In this document: positions 26,757-34,644 of the stretch, one piece after another
How positions within the stretch are numbered: position 1 is the first letter of the stretch
Layout: each line of letters starts with the position of its first letter
DNA from: CAYTAU01 sp964442075
GTDB taxonomy: Bacteria > Bacteroidota > Bacteroidia > Bacteroidales > CAYTAU01
Reading direction: 5' to 3'
NCBI GenBank assembly: GCA_964442075.1
Contig: CAYTWH010000027.1
Span: forward strand, 1-50,050
Length of the DNA: 50,050 nt
Made by a program: the position numbers and the translations under genes
Notes under the pieces: generated by a model
Databases searched by the model: none
Seen by the model: the letters and a program-made list of their open reading frames with translations, nothing else
What the model was told of the DNA's origin: nothing

Positions 26757-27860
26757 ATGTCTCATAAAAAAATAAAAATACGCTGGTATTTATTTCCTTT
26801 TTCTTTTTTGTACGGGTTAGTTGTTTCAATTCGTAACAGAATGTTTGATTCAAAAATATTTTCCTCTTATGAGTTTGATATTCCTGTTATTACAGTAGGA
26901 AATATTAGTATTGGCGGTACAGGTAAAACGCCTCACGTTGAATATCTTATAAGAACATTAAAAGACGAATGTGACGTTTGTACATTAAGCAGAGGCTATA
27001 AAAGAAAAACAAAAAAGTTTAAAATAGCAACAAAAGATTCTACTGTAAATGATATTGGTGATGAACCTAAACAGATAAAACAAAAATTTCCTGAAATTTG
27101 TGTTATTGTAGATAAAGACAGAAGAAATGCAATAAACAAGATATTAAACGATGAACAAAACAATATTAATGTTGTTATACTTGATGATGCATATCAACAC
27201 AGAAAAGTAAAACCCGGCCTTTCCGTTTTGCTTATAGATTACAACAGACCTATTACAAAAGATTATTTATTACCGGTTGGGAGTTTAAGGGAACGTTCAT
27301 GGAGAAAAAACAGAGCACATTTAATTCTTGTAACTAAAACACCAAAAGACCTTAAACCTATTGAAAGAAGAATAATGGAAACAGAATTGAATATTTTTCC
27401 ATATCAATCTTTATTTTTTACTACATTTAAGTATGGAGAAATTATACCTGTATTTAAAAATGATAATATTATTGACATTCCTGTAATTAACAATAATACA
27501 ACAATAGTACTTATTACAGGTATTGCAATGCCTGCTACTCTTGTTAATTACCTAAAAGCAATTACTGAAAAAATTGAACACATAAAATTTGCAGATCATC
27601 ATTATTATAAACAAAAAGATATTAGTATTATTATTGATGCATATGATAAAATTGATGGTAAAAATAAAATAATAATTACTACCGAAAAAGATGCAATGCG
27701 AATACAAGATTGTAATTTTATAGATAATTTGAAAAATTTACCTTTATTTTACATTCCAATTGAAGTGGAATTTTTAGATAAATCAAAACAAAAGGATTTT
27801 AATAAAATTGTGAAGAATTATGTTAAAACAAATAAAAGACACGGCAAGTTATATATTTAA
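26757..27860 (+). CDS. lpxK: Tetraacyldisaccharide 4'-kinase
   Basis: 367 residues. It phosphorylates the 4' position of the lipid A disaccharide at the inner membrane. The P-loop is GNISIGGTGKTPHVEYLI (about 48-65), with LSRGYKRKTKKF and VVILDDAYQHRKVKPGLSVLLID following, both conserved in LpxK. A hydrophobic N-terminal segment (WYLFPFSFLYGLVVSIRN) anchors it. Its 3' end overlaps the next gene by 41 bases, so the two are translationally linked. Confidence 0.95.
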   Translation: MSHKKIKIRWYLFPFSFLYGLVVSIRNRMFDSKIFSSYEFDIPVITVGNISIGGTGKTPHVEYLIRTLKDECDVCTLSRGYKRKTKKFKIATKDSTVNDIGDEPKQIKQKFPEICVIVDKDRRNAINKILNDEQNNINVVILDDAYQHRKVKPGLSVLLIDYNRPITKDYLLPVGSLRERSWRKNRAHLILVTKTPKDLKPIERRIMETELNIFPYQSLFFTTFKYGEIIPVFKNDNIIDIPVINNNTTIVLITGIAMPATLVNYLKAITEKIEHIKFADHHYYKQKDISIIIDAYDKIDGKNKIIITTEKDAMRIQDCNFIDNLKNLPLFYIPIEVEFLDKSKQKDFNKIVKNYVKTNKRHGKLYI

Positions 27861-28635
27861 TAAAACCAATTTTAAACCGGAAATAGGTATTATTTTAGGA
27901 ACAGGACTTGGAGGTCTTGTTAAAGAAATAGATATTAAACAGATATTACCATACGAAGACATTCCCGGTTTTCCTGTTTCAACAGTTGAAGGGCATAGCG
28001 GCAAATTAATTTTTGGAGTAATTGGCGGTAAAAATGTAGTTGCAATGCAAGGCAGATTTCATTTTTATGAAAGCAATGATATCTTAAAAGTTATATTTCC
28101 TGTTAGGGTAATGAAATATCTTGGAATAAAAACATTACTGGTATCAAATGCAAGCGGCGGTGTAAACCCCAATTTTGAAATTGGTGATATAATGATACTC
28201 AACGACCATATTAATTTAATACCAAATCCATTAATTGGAGAACACTATCCTGAATTTGGAGTACGTTTTCCTGACATGAGCGAAACTTATAACAAATCAC
28301 TTATTTCTAAAGCCGAAAAAATAGCCTCTAAACATAATATAAAAATACAAAAAGGAGTTTATACTGCTGTTACAGGACCAACACTTGAAACTCCTGCTGA
28401 ATACAAGTATTTCAGGATTATTGGCTCAGATACTGTTGGAATGTCAACAGTGCCTGAAATTATAGCTGCATGGCAAATGGGAATACCTTGTTTTGCTATT
28501 TCAATTATTACAGACTTGGGTGTGCCAGGCAAAATTGTTAAAGTAACTCATGAAGATGTTCAGAAAGTTGCAGAAAAAACAGAACCAAAAATGACCCTTA
28601 TTATAAAAGAACTTATCGCAAGTATTAACTTATAA
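27820..28635 (+). CDS. Purine nucleoside phosphorylase (class II, trimeric type)
   Basis: 271 residues. Family blocks: IGIILGTGLGGLVKEI, GFPVSTVEGHSGKLIFG, VVAMQGRFHFYE, SNASGGVNPNFEIGDIM, and the base-binding VTGPTLETPAEYK and GMSTVPEIIAA. It cleaves purine nucleosides with phosphate in the salvage pathway. It overlaps lpxK by 41 bases. The overlap with an LPS gene is operon packing, common in Bacteroidota, and does not imply a shared pathway. Confidence 0.93.
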   Translation: MLKQIKDTASYIFNKTNFKPEIGIILGTGLGGLVKEIDIKQILPYEDIPGFPVSTVEGHSGKLIFGVIGGKNVVAMQGRFHFYESNDILKVIFPVRVMKYLGIKTLLVSNASGGVNPNFEIGDIMILNDHINLIPNPLIGEHYPEFGVRFPDMSETYNKSLISKAEKIASKHNIKIQKGVYTAVTGPTLETPAEYKYFRIIGSDTVGMSTVPEIIAAWQMGIPCFAISIITDLGVPGKIVKVTHEDVQKVAEKTEPKMTLIIKELIASINL

Positions 28636-28636
28636 A

Positions 28637-28690
28637 TTTTCAAATTTTAGTCATTTTAATTTTTAAGTATTTCAATCATTTAATTTACAA
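28637..28690. repeat. Solo copy of the AT-rich repeat found at the four-helix-bundle gene
   Basis: On the minus strand this gap reads AAATACTTAAAAATTAAA followed by ATGACTAAAATTTGAAAA. The same two-part pattern, including ATGACTAAAATT, forms the start and upstream flank of the four-helix-bundle gene at 41304. Here ATGACTAAAATT is followed at once by TGA, so there is no gene. It looks like a left-over or empty copy. Confidence 0.5.
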
Positions 28691-28694
28691 TATC

Positions 28695-30914
28695 ATGTTA
28701 AAGAAAATAATATTATTTATTGCCATAATAACAATTGCAGGCAACAGTTTTGTAAAAGCTGACGAGGGTATGTGGATACCCATATTGCTTAAAAAATACA
28801 ATATAGCAGATATGCAGAAAAAAGGCTTTAAACTTACTGCCGAAGATATCTACAGCGTTAACAAAGCATGTATGAAAGATGCAATTGTAATTTTTGGACG
28901 TGGATGTACAGGTGAATTAATTTCAGAACAAGGTTTGCTTATCACTAATCATCATTGTGGGTATGGGCAAATACAAACTCATAGTTCTGTTGAGCACGAT
29001 TACCTTACCGATGGTTTTTGGGCAAAAAATAAAAATGAGGAATTATCTAATCCGGGTTTAACTGTAACATTTTTGGTGCGAATGGAGGATGTAAGCGAAA
29101 GAATATTATCAGATATTGATGAAAATACTGATGAAAAAGAAAGACAAACAAAGATACAATCAGAAATTAAAAAACTTCAAAATGAAGCTTCAAAAGACAA
29201 TCAATATAAAATTGAGATAAAACCATTTTATTATGGAAATGAATATTACATGTTTGTTTACGAAATATTCACCGATGTGCGTCTTGTAGGTGCTCCACCA
29301 TCGGCAATAGGAAAATTTGGCGGAGATACTGATAATTGGATGTGGCCACGTCATACAGGCGATTTTTCTTTGTTTAGAATTTATGCTGACAAAGACAATA
29401 AACCTGCCGATTATTCGCCCGACAATGTTCCTTACAAACCTAAATATCATTTTCCTGTATCGCTTGATGGTATTAAGGAAGGTGATTTTACTATGGTTTT
29501 TGGTTATCCGGGTACAACAGAACAATTTCTTACATCTTATGCAATAAAACAACTTATGGAAGTTACAAATCCTAGCAGAATTGAGGTAAGGCAAAAGAAA
29601 CTTGATATAATGAGATCTTTTATGGATAATGACACAAAAACAAGAATTCAATATTCAACAAAGTATGCACACGTTTCAAATGCCTGGAAAAAATGGATTG
29701 GCGAAAACCGTGGTTTAAAACGATTAAACGCAATAGAAAAGAAGATTAAACTTGAAAAGCAGTTTCAGGAATGGGCAAATGCCGATACTAAGCGAAAAGA
29801 AATGTATGGCAACTTATTACCTGAGTATGAAAAATTATATAAAGAGATAGAACCATTTCAAAAAACCATTGGTTATCTTTATGAAGTACCATTTTTTCTC
29901 GATATTTTTAAAATGGTATCTCAAGTTACAAGACTTGGAAATCAAAATACTAAGCCAATTGAACAAAGAGTTGAAGGTGTTAAAAAAAGTGTTAAAGCAA
30001 CTTTAAAAAATTATAATATCGAAACTGATAAAAAGTTATTTGCAGAACTAATTAAAATATATTACGAAAAAACAGATAAAGAGTACCATCCTGAATTTTA
30101 CAATACTGTAATAAAAAAATATAAAGGCGATTTTAATAAATACACAAATGATGTTTATAGTAAATCAATATTTACTGATAAGGAAAAGTTAGACAAATTT
30201 CTTGATAACTATACTGAAAAATCGGATAAAAAGCTGCAAAAAGACCCTTTGTATAATATCAATAATCAGTTTATAAACATTTATCTTTTAAAAGTATTTT
30301 ACAATTACCGCAGCCTTAACGATAAAATAAACAAGCTGCACCGACTGTATGTTAAAGGAATGAAAGAAATGCAAGCTGATAAATTGTTTTATCCCGATGC
30401 CAATTTTACAATGAGAATTGCTTATGGTAAAGTTGACGATTATCAACCTAAAGATGCTGTACGGTACAAGCTGAACACTACTTTAAAAGGAATAATTGAG
30501 AAAGATAATCCAGATATTTACGATTATAATGTACCGGAAAAACTAAAAGAGCTTTATAACAAAAAAGATTATGGCAGATATGGTGTAAATTCTACAATGC
30601 CCGTGTGTTTTACTGCAACAAATCATACTACAGGCGGAAACTCAGGCAGCCCGGTATTAAATGCAAGAGGAGAGCTTATAGGTATTAATTTTGACAGAAA
30701 CTGGGAAGGCACAATGAGCGATATTATGTACGACCCCGAAATGTGTAGAAATATTAGTTTGGATATTAGATATGCACTTTTTATTATAGACAAGTTTGCA
30801 GGAGCAAAGCATATTGTTGATGAAATGACTCTTGTAAAAACAAAACCTTATGTTCCGGGAACAATTAGAACTCCACTTAAAGCTATTCCTGAAAAAGCCA
30901 ACATAGAAAAATGA
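28695..30914 (+). CDS. S46 family dipeptidyl-peptidase, DPP11-like
   Basis: 739 residues, usual S46 length. Signal peptide about 1-22 (ends VKADEG). The catalytic His is in GLLITNHHCGYGQ (85/86) and the nucleophile Ser650 in TTGGNSGSPV. The conserved FGGDTDNWMWPRHTGDFSL contains the Asp region. The residue 18 positions after the Ser is Arg (FDRNWEG); in characterised S46 enzymes Arg at this place gives DPP11 (Asp/Glu at P1) and Gly gives DPP7. So acidic-residue specificity is predicted. It releases dipeptides from peptide N-termini in the periplasm, for growth on peptides. Confidence 0.92.
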   Translation: MLKKIILFIAIITIAGNSFVKADEGMWIPILLKKYNIADMQKKGFKLTAEDIYSVNKACMKDAIVIFGRGCTGELISEQGLLITNHHCGYGQIQTHSSVEHDYLTDGFWAKNKNEELSNPGLTVTFLVRMEDVSERILSDIDENTDEKERQTKIQSEIKKLQNEASKDNQYKIEIKPFYYGNEYYMFVYEIFTDVRLVGAPPSAIGKFGGDTDNWMWPRHTGDFSLFRIYADKDNKPADYSPDNVPYKPKYHFPVSLDGIKEGDFTMVFGYPGTTEQFLTSYAIKQLMEVTNPSRIEVRQKKLDIMRSFMDNDTKTRIQYSTKYAHVSNAWKKWIGENRGLKRLNAIEKKIKLEKQFQEWANADTKRKEMYGNLLPEYEKLYKEIEPFQKTIGYLYEVPFFLDIFKMVSQVTRLGNQNTKPIEQRVEGVKKSVKATLKNYNIETDKKLFAELIKIYYEKTDKEYHPEFYNTVIKKYKGDFNKYTNDVYSKSIFTDKEKLDKFLDNYTEKSDKKLQKDPLYNINNQFINIYLLKVFYNYRSLNDKINKLHRLYVKGMKEMQADKLFYPDANFTMRIAYGKVDDYQPKDAVRYKLNTTLKGIIEKDNPDIYDYNVPEKLKELYNKKDYGRYGVNSTMPVCFTATNHTTGGNSGSPVLNARGELIGINFDRNWEGTMSDIMYDPEMCRNISLDIRYALFIIDKFAGAKHIVDEMTLVKTKPYVPGTIRTPLKAIPEKANIEK

Positions 30915-31035
30915 AATAAAAAAGCCACTGATTCACAGATTTTTTGTAATTAGTGAACTCAGCTAGCGCCGACATGTTTTAGGGGCTTCAAATAGGCGAA
31001 CGGACAAATGTCCGCTCCAGCAGGATTTATTATAA
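30915..31035. repeat. Composite of dispersed-repeat-like sequences
   Basis: No gene. The first part (30921-30957) has GCCACTGATTCACAGATTTT, resembling a short sequence commonly dispersed in Bacteroidota and other phyla. The second part (30962-31022) is clearly richer in G+C than its surroundings and contains the perfect hairpin CGGACA-AA-TGTCCG (31001-31014). No transposase is nearby. Confidence 0.45.
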
Positions 31036-31695
31036 TTAATTTAATTTTTCTTTAATATTATTTTTCATTTTATATACATCACTACTTACATCGGGCATAC
31101 ATATTGATGCATACCATGGTAAATTATCGGTAATATATACTGCATACTTTTTTGTTTGAAAATTGGGTGCTGTTACAAACAGCTTCATTAGTTTTTCTTT
31201 TTCTTGATTAAATTTTTTAATGTTTTTTTTATCTGTATCTGTTTGGGGAATAAAATCGTCGTATTTATTTGAAAGGTGTGCAATATTGTGTTTTTTATAT
31301 AATGTTCTTTTAACTTTATAAACAGAGTCGTTATTGAATTTTATTGCTACAATTTCTTTATCGGAAAGCTTTTTGCTAAAAGTATATTTTAGTTGATACT
31401 TAAATTTATCAATTATTTTATCTATTACCCATGCTTCGTAGCTGCCACTTGTTTTATCACAATTTATAAAATTACATATTAAAGTGGTATCAACACTTGT
31501 AATAAGAATAGTGTTAGATGAATCTTGACTTACAAGCCAGTTTTCTGAAACTATACTTTTTATTTCTAAAAATATATTATTATCAATTACTAAAACAGTA
31601 TTTGTTTGTTTTGTGTTTGATAAACTGCTGCATAAAACAAATATTAGCAGACTACTTATAATTGTAAAAATTAATGTTTTCCAGAATTTACTCAT
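31036..31695 (-). CDS. Unrecognised secreted or membrane-anchored protein
   Basis: 219 residues. The N-terminus MSKFWKTLIFTIISSLLIFVLCSS is a signal peptide or anchor; the Cys at 22 could be lipidated but the lipobox is poor. The rest is Lys/Asn/Asp-rich, with ILITSVDTTLICNFINCD and VAIKFNNDSVYKVKRTLYKKH. No known family is recognised. First gene on the right side of the dispersed-repeat gap and downstream of the accessory block on the same strand. Confidence 0.6.
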   Translation of the reverse strand: MSKFWKTLIFTIISSLLIFVLCSSLSNTKQTNTVLVIDNNIFLEIKSIVSENWLVSQDSSNTILITSVDTTLICNFINCDKTSGSYEAWVIDKIIDKFKYQLKYTFSKKLSDKEIVAIKFNNDSVYKVKRTLYKKHNIAHLSNKYDDFIPQTDTDKKNIKKFNQEKEKLMKLFVTAPNFQTKKYAVYITDNLPWYASICMPDVSSDVYKMKNNIKEKLN

Positions 31696-31810
31696 AGCTT
31701 ATATATTTATATGTTTATATACCATAAAGATACTATTTTTTATTTAATTTAAAAATACTTTTTACTTGCGGCAGATTTACAAACTCATTAGAGCGGGGGT
31801 AACGAACACA

Positions 31811-31855
31811 GCTAAAGTGCGTTTTAATGTTTTTTATTTAGTGTTAGCTCTTGTA
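31811..31855 (+). repeat. Border repeat A (copy of 34136-34180)
   Basis: About 45 bases, with the core GTTTTAATG-(3)-TTTATTTAGTGTT shared with the copy at 34136-34180 (about 80% matching by eye). Each copy directly follows the stop of a minus-strand gene (31857 and 34189). Its end GTTAGCTCT (31843-31851) is also found inverted (AGAGCTAAC) at 32719-32727, on the other side of the PorP/SprF-like gene. Confidence 0.55.
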
Positions 31856-31856
31856 A

Positions 31857-32711
31857 TTATTTCAACATATAAATTAATGAAAGCTCAAACTTATTACCAA
31901 AATAATCTACAAAGTCATTGTTATTTAATATGTAAGTTCCAAATTGTAATTCAGCTTTTTCATCTAATTTAAAACCAACATTAATTGCAAATAGATTGTT
32001 GTTATATAAATCATGTTTGAATGTTCCTCCCAAACCAAAATATTTAAAATAAAATGTAGAATTTAATAAATAACCTAAAGAATATGCATCTGTGTAGATT
32101 GAAATAGAATTAAATAGATATTTATCGACATAATCAACTGAACCGTTGTCAAGTATTTTATGTTTACTGCCTAATGATAAATAAAATTCTCGGTCTATTT
32201 CAAAAGTATCAGTTTCAATTCTTATATCAAGTGTATTTATATTTCTAATGCCTAAGCCTGCAGAATATTTTTCAGTTTTATAAAAAAAACCTTCATGCAC
32301 ATTAAAATATAATTTTCGTTTATCTTTTTCTTTTAATAGAAATGAGCCTAAAACAAGTTCAAAAGTTATTCCTAACTGGCCAGAACCTAACTCCATTTTA
32401 TAATTAGACAAGAATGAATACTCATCTTTCTTATACTCATTATTATTAAATGACATATATTGAGTTCCTATTTGAAAAGTACCTTCAGCTAGATCTGGAA
32501 GAATATTATAAACAAAAAAATGTCTGAATTGGTTTCCTTCAGCTTTTATATCTTGATTTGAAAAATTTAATCCAAATGTTGTTTTATCATATATTCCTAT
32601 ATGTGCTGGATTATAGTAAGACTTAGTATAAAACAAATTCATTTCTGGGTATTGAGAAAAGCAGAAAATAGGAGCTATAATAATAATATATACAATTAAT
32701 TTTATTTTCAT
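31857..32711 (-). CDS. PorP/SprF-family type IX secretion protein
   Basis: 284 residues. Signal peptide about 1-20 (ends IFCFSQ). The mature N-terminus YPEMNLFYTKSYYNPAHIGIYDKTTFGLNF matches the family start (..YNPA..G). The remainder is beta-barrel-like with FGLGGTFKHDLYNN and FAINVGFKLDEKAELQFGTYIL. PorP/SprF proteins are outer-membrane proteins near the T9SS machinery, with several copies per genome that serve different cargo. The usual gene partner, a large SprB-like adhesin upstream, is not adjacent here; the two T9SS cargo genes lie at 1-4.6 kb. It sits between inverted copies of a border sequence. Confidence 0.8.
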   Translation of the reverse strand: MKIKLIVYIIIIAPIFCFSQYPEMNLFYTKSYYNPAHIGIYDKTTFGLNFSNQDIKAEGNQFRHFFVYNILPDLAEGTFQIGTQYMSFNNNEYKKDEYSFLSNYKMELGSGQLGITFELVLGSFLLKEKDKRKLYFNVHEGFFYKTEKYSAGLGIRNINTLDIRIETDTFEIDREFYLSLGSKHKILDNGSVDYVDKYLFNSISIYTDAYSLGYLLNSTFYFKYFGLGGTFKHDLYNNNLFAINVGFKLDEKAELQFGTYILNNNDFVDYFGNKFELSLIYMLK

Positions 32712-32718
32712 TTTTATT

Positions 32719-32752
32719 AGAGCTAACTATTAGATAACATGCATTAATGCAC
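32719..32752 (-). repeat. Inverted partial copy of border repeat A
   Basis: The reverse complement reads GTGCATTAATGC, then ATGTTATCTAATAGTTAGCTCT. Compared with the sequence at 31818-31851 it shares GTGC, TTAATG and GTTAGCTCT at the same relative places. So the PorP/SprF-like gene is bracketed by inverted copies of one sequence. Confidence 0.4.
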
Positions 32753-32815
32753 ATTATATCTACTATAGTTACAAGTTTTTTTAATAAATCATTAATAATG
32801 TTAAACAAAGATAAC

Positions 32816-32838
32816 AAAAAAAGGGAGCAAAGCTCCCC
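32816..32838 (-). terminator. Rho-independent terminator
   Basis: On the minus strand GGGAGC-TTT-GCTCCC is followed by seven T (32816-32822). It lies about 30 bases after the stop of the 129-residue gene at 32869. Confidence 0.85.
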
Positions 32839-32868
32839 AATTTATAATTCTTAATTCTTAATTATAAA

Positions 32869-33258
32869 TTAACTATTCTCTTCTTCTGTTTTCTTTTTAG
32901 TGGTATCGTCTACCTGAAAACCCCATTCGCCAAGTTTACGAAGCGAACCACGGTATATACCTTTAAGTATATCTCTGCACTGTGTAATATAGTACATTGC
33001 ATCGCCGGGTTCGGTTGTTCTTTGGTTTTTATGAATTCCCAACGACTGATAAACCATTTCGGTAAGTTCTTCTGCCTCGCGTCTTAGCCTTTGTGCTTTA
33101 TCGTAGGCTATAACTACTGTATCAATTTTTGATTCAAGGTCTTTCATATCTACATTTTTCAAAGGACTTTTGTCGCCATCTGCCTTGTGTTTAATAATAA
33201 TGTTTTTTCCTAAATCAATTACTATAGGAATACTTTTTTTAATTACTATTCTACTCAT
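32869..33258 (-). CDS. Unrecognised 129-residue cytoplasmic protein
   Basis: No family recognised. It begins MSRIVIKKSIPIVIDLGKNIIIKHK (beta-rich), then a helical part LESKIDTVVIAYDKAQRLRREAEEL with coiled-coil character, then the conserved-looking ILKGIYRGSLRKLGEWGFQVDD, and a Lys/Glu tail. There is no signal peptide or membrane segment. Its sequence is less AT-rich than the genes around it, and a strong terminator ends it. It lies just downstream, on the transcribed strand, of the 21-bp repeat array. Whether it binds the array is a question, not a claim. Confidence 0.6.
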   Translation of the reverse strand: MSRIVIKKSIPIVIDLGKNIIIKHKADGDKSPLKNVDMKDLESKIDTVVIAYDKAQRLRREAEELTEMVYQSLGIHKNQRTTEPGDAMYYITQCRDILKGIYRGSLRKLGEWGFQVDDTTKKKTEEENS

Positions 33259-33384
33259 AAGTGTAAATTTTAAATTAACAGATGAAAAATAATATGAGTA
33301 AAGATAAGCATAATTTTTATATAAACAAAATTTTACAAAAAAAATGTGTTGTGTGCAAAAGTAATAATATCCATTTTTAATAAT

Positions 33385-33657
33385 AATAGTGTATTACTAC
33401 AAAATAATAGTAGCTTACTATTAAATATTATAATGATAATACAAAATAATAGCAGTTTGCTATTTAAAAATATAATGATACTATAAAATAATAGTAACAT
33501 ACTATATAAAAATAGTGGATTACTTCAAAACAATAGTAGATTGCTATTAAATAATAGTAACATACTATAAAACAATAGAAAGATACTATTTAAAATTATA
33601 AACGTACTGCAAAAAAATAGTAGCATGCTATTATTAAATATAATGATACTATTGTTT
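33385..33657. repeat. Array of 13 dyad repeats with exact 21-bp period
   Basis: Units begin at 33385, 33406, 33427 and so on every 21 bases to 33637. The unit core is an inverted repeat AATAGTA-N3-TACTATT (17 bases) followed by a 4-base AT linker. The best units are 33406, 33490, 33532, 33553, 33616; units 33427, 33469, 33595 and 33637 are diverged. The period is exact, without indels, across 273 bases. The sequence is non-coding; stop codons occur in all frames. The last unit overlaps the 3' end of the DUF6265-like gene (33649). Confidence 0.9.
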
Positions 33658-34101
33658 TAATAACTGTCTTACTTGAATATATGAAAAGCTATTATCCTCT
33701 TCTCCTAATACAGATACTTCTATTTGATTATTATTTATCTTTCTATACTGAATCTTTTTAGGGAAATCGTGTTTATCATTCTCAAATGATAAAATTGAGT
33801 CTGCTTCAGTATTAAGTGTGAACTGAACCGTTATCCCTTCATTTTGATCGGGTACTGTAGCTTCATAAACAAATTGATTATCTATTTTCTTTATTACTAA
33901 TGTTTCAGTAATGGTTTTTTTGTTGTCTTTAATTATAAATGAATGACCATTTATTTCAGAGGACTTATTTTTCTCCCAAACTTCATACAGTTCTTTATTT
34001 TCTCTTTTCCATGTTCCTACTAAAAAATCTAATTCAATAGATTTTTTATCCACACAAGAAAAGGCAAGGACCATGATAAATATTGACACTGAAATTTTCA
34101 T
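33649..34101 (-). CDS. DUF6265-like lipoprotein
   Basis: 150 residues from MKISVSIFIMVLAFSC (a more distal ATG at 34128 adds nine residues and is less likely). The N-terminus looks like a lipoprotein signal with Cys16. The body has FLVGTWKRENKELYEVWEK near the start and later FENDKHDFPKKIQYRK, which match the DUF6265 pattern (..GTWKR.N..YE.W..., ...HDFP..I.Y). The fold is a small beta-barrel-like sheet; function unknown. Its last codons overlap the 21-bp array. Confidence 0.75.
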   Translation of the reverse strand: MKISVSIFIMVLAFSCVDKKSIELDFLVGTWKRENKELYEVWEKNKSSEINGHSFIIKDNKKTITETLVIKKIDNQFVYEATVPDQNEGITVQFTLNTEADSILSFENDKHDFPKKIQYRKINNNQIEVSVLGEEDNSFSYIQVRQLLKQ

Positions 34102-34135
34102 ATCATATAATTTTTTTATGCCACACAAGGGTCTA

Positions 34136-34180
34136 TCTAAAAAGCGTTTTAATGGGGTTTATTTAGTGTTGGCACCTGTT
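34136..34180 (+). repeat. Border repeat A, second copy
   Basis: Counterpart of 31811-31855 with the core GTTTTAATG-GGG-TTTATTTAGTGTT. It lies 8 bases beyond the stop (34189) of the next minus-strand gene, the same position relative to its gene as the first copy. Confidence 0.55.
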
Positions 34181-34188
34181 CCTCTTTT

Positions 34189-34458
34189 CTACCATGTCCA
34201 AAAAATATATAATAGAAGACTAAAAATACCAACTAATATTGAAAATGTTAGGAATTTAATTTTCAACTTTGTTTCTATCCAATTAATAACACCAGAAATT
34301 CTAAATAATCGGCCTATGTTCTTGAAAAGAATTCGATTTGTTATAAGGGTAAAATTATAATTGCAATTAATAATTATCTGTTCTGCCTTTTCCTTGCCAT
34401 AAAGGTCAATGAGTTCTTGATATGTGTGGTCTGGTATTTTTCTTTTTTCAAACATCAT
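34189..34458 (-). CDS. Small unrecognised membrane protein
   Basis: 89 residues (a second ATG is the next codon). A polar N-terminal part (EKRKIPDHTYQELIDLYGKEKAEQIIINC) is followed by a mixed segment and a C-terminal membrane helix at about 68-88 (FLTFSILVGIFSLLLYIFW). No family is recognised. It lies between a border repeat downstream and the 108-bp repeat D1 upstream, so it could be a cassette-like accessory gene. Confidence 0.5.
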   Translation of the reverse strand: MMFEKRKIPDHTYQELIDLYGKEKAEQIIINCNYNFTLITNRILFKNIGRLFRISGVINWIETKLKIKFLTFSILVGIFSLLLYIFWTW

Positions 34459-34469
34459 ACAATAGTGTT

Positions 34470-34577
34470 AACAATTCAGTAAACGTAATTGATTACGTTT
34501 ATTTTGCTTATAGCTACACCATATTTATTTATATTAAATTATTAAGCAAAAATAAAAAAAAACTTTTGTTTAGCAAT
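34470..34577. repeat. Direct repeat D1 (108 bp)
   Basis: Nearly the same sequence is at 35433-35539. The shared part starts at AACAATT and runs to TTTAGCAAT; the last ~77 bases, from TATTTTGCTTATAGCTACACC, are about 90% alike by eye. Both copies lie directly upstream of a minus-strand gene start (34458 and 35409). Confidence 0.8.
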
Positions 34578-34644
34578 AAAAAATCTGTTTAAGGCTTATT
34601 TATCTGTCTAAGCGCTTTTGAGGTGGTCTAACGCTTATGTAACG

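Noticed and set aside
29190..29651. Minus-strand ORF of 153 residues
   Set aside because: It is antisense to the well-supported S46 peptidase coding frame.
33385..33657. CRISPR array
   Set aside because: Spacers would be only 4 bases and AT-rich, the units are themselves dyads, and no cas gene is in the window. It is a tandem dyad array.
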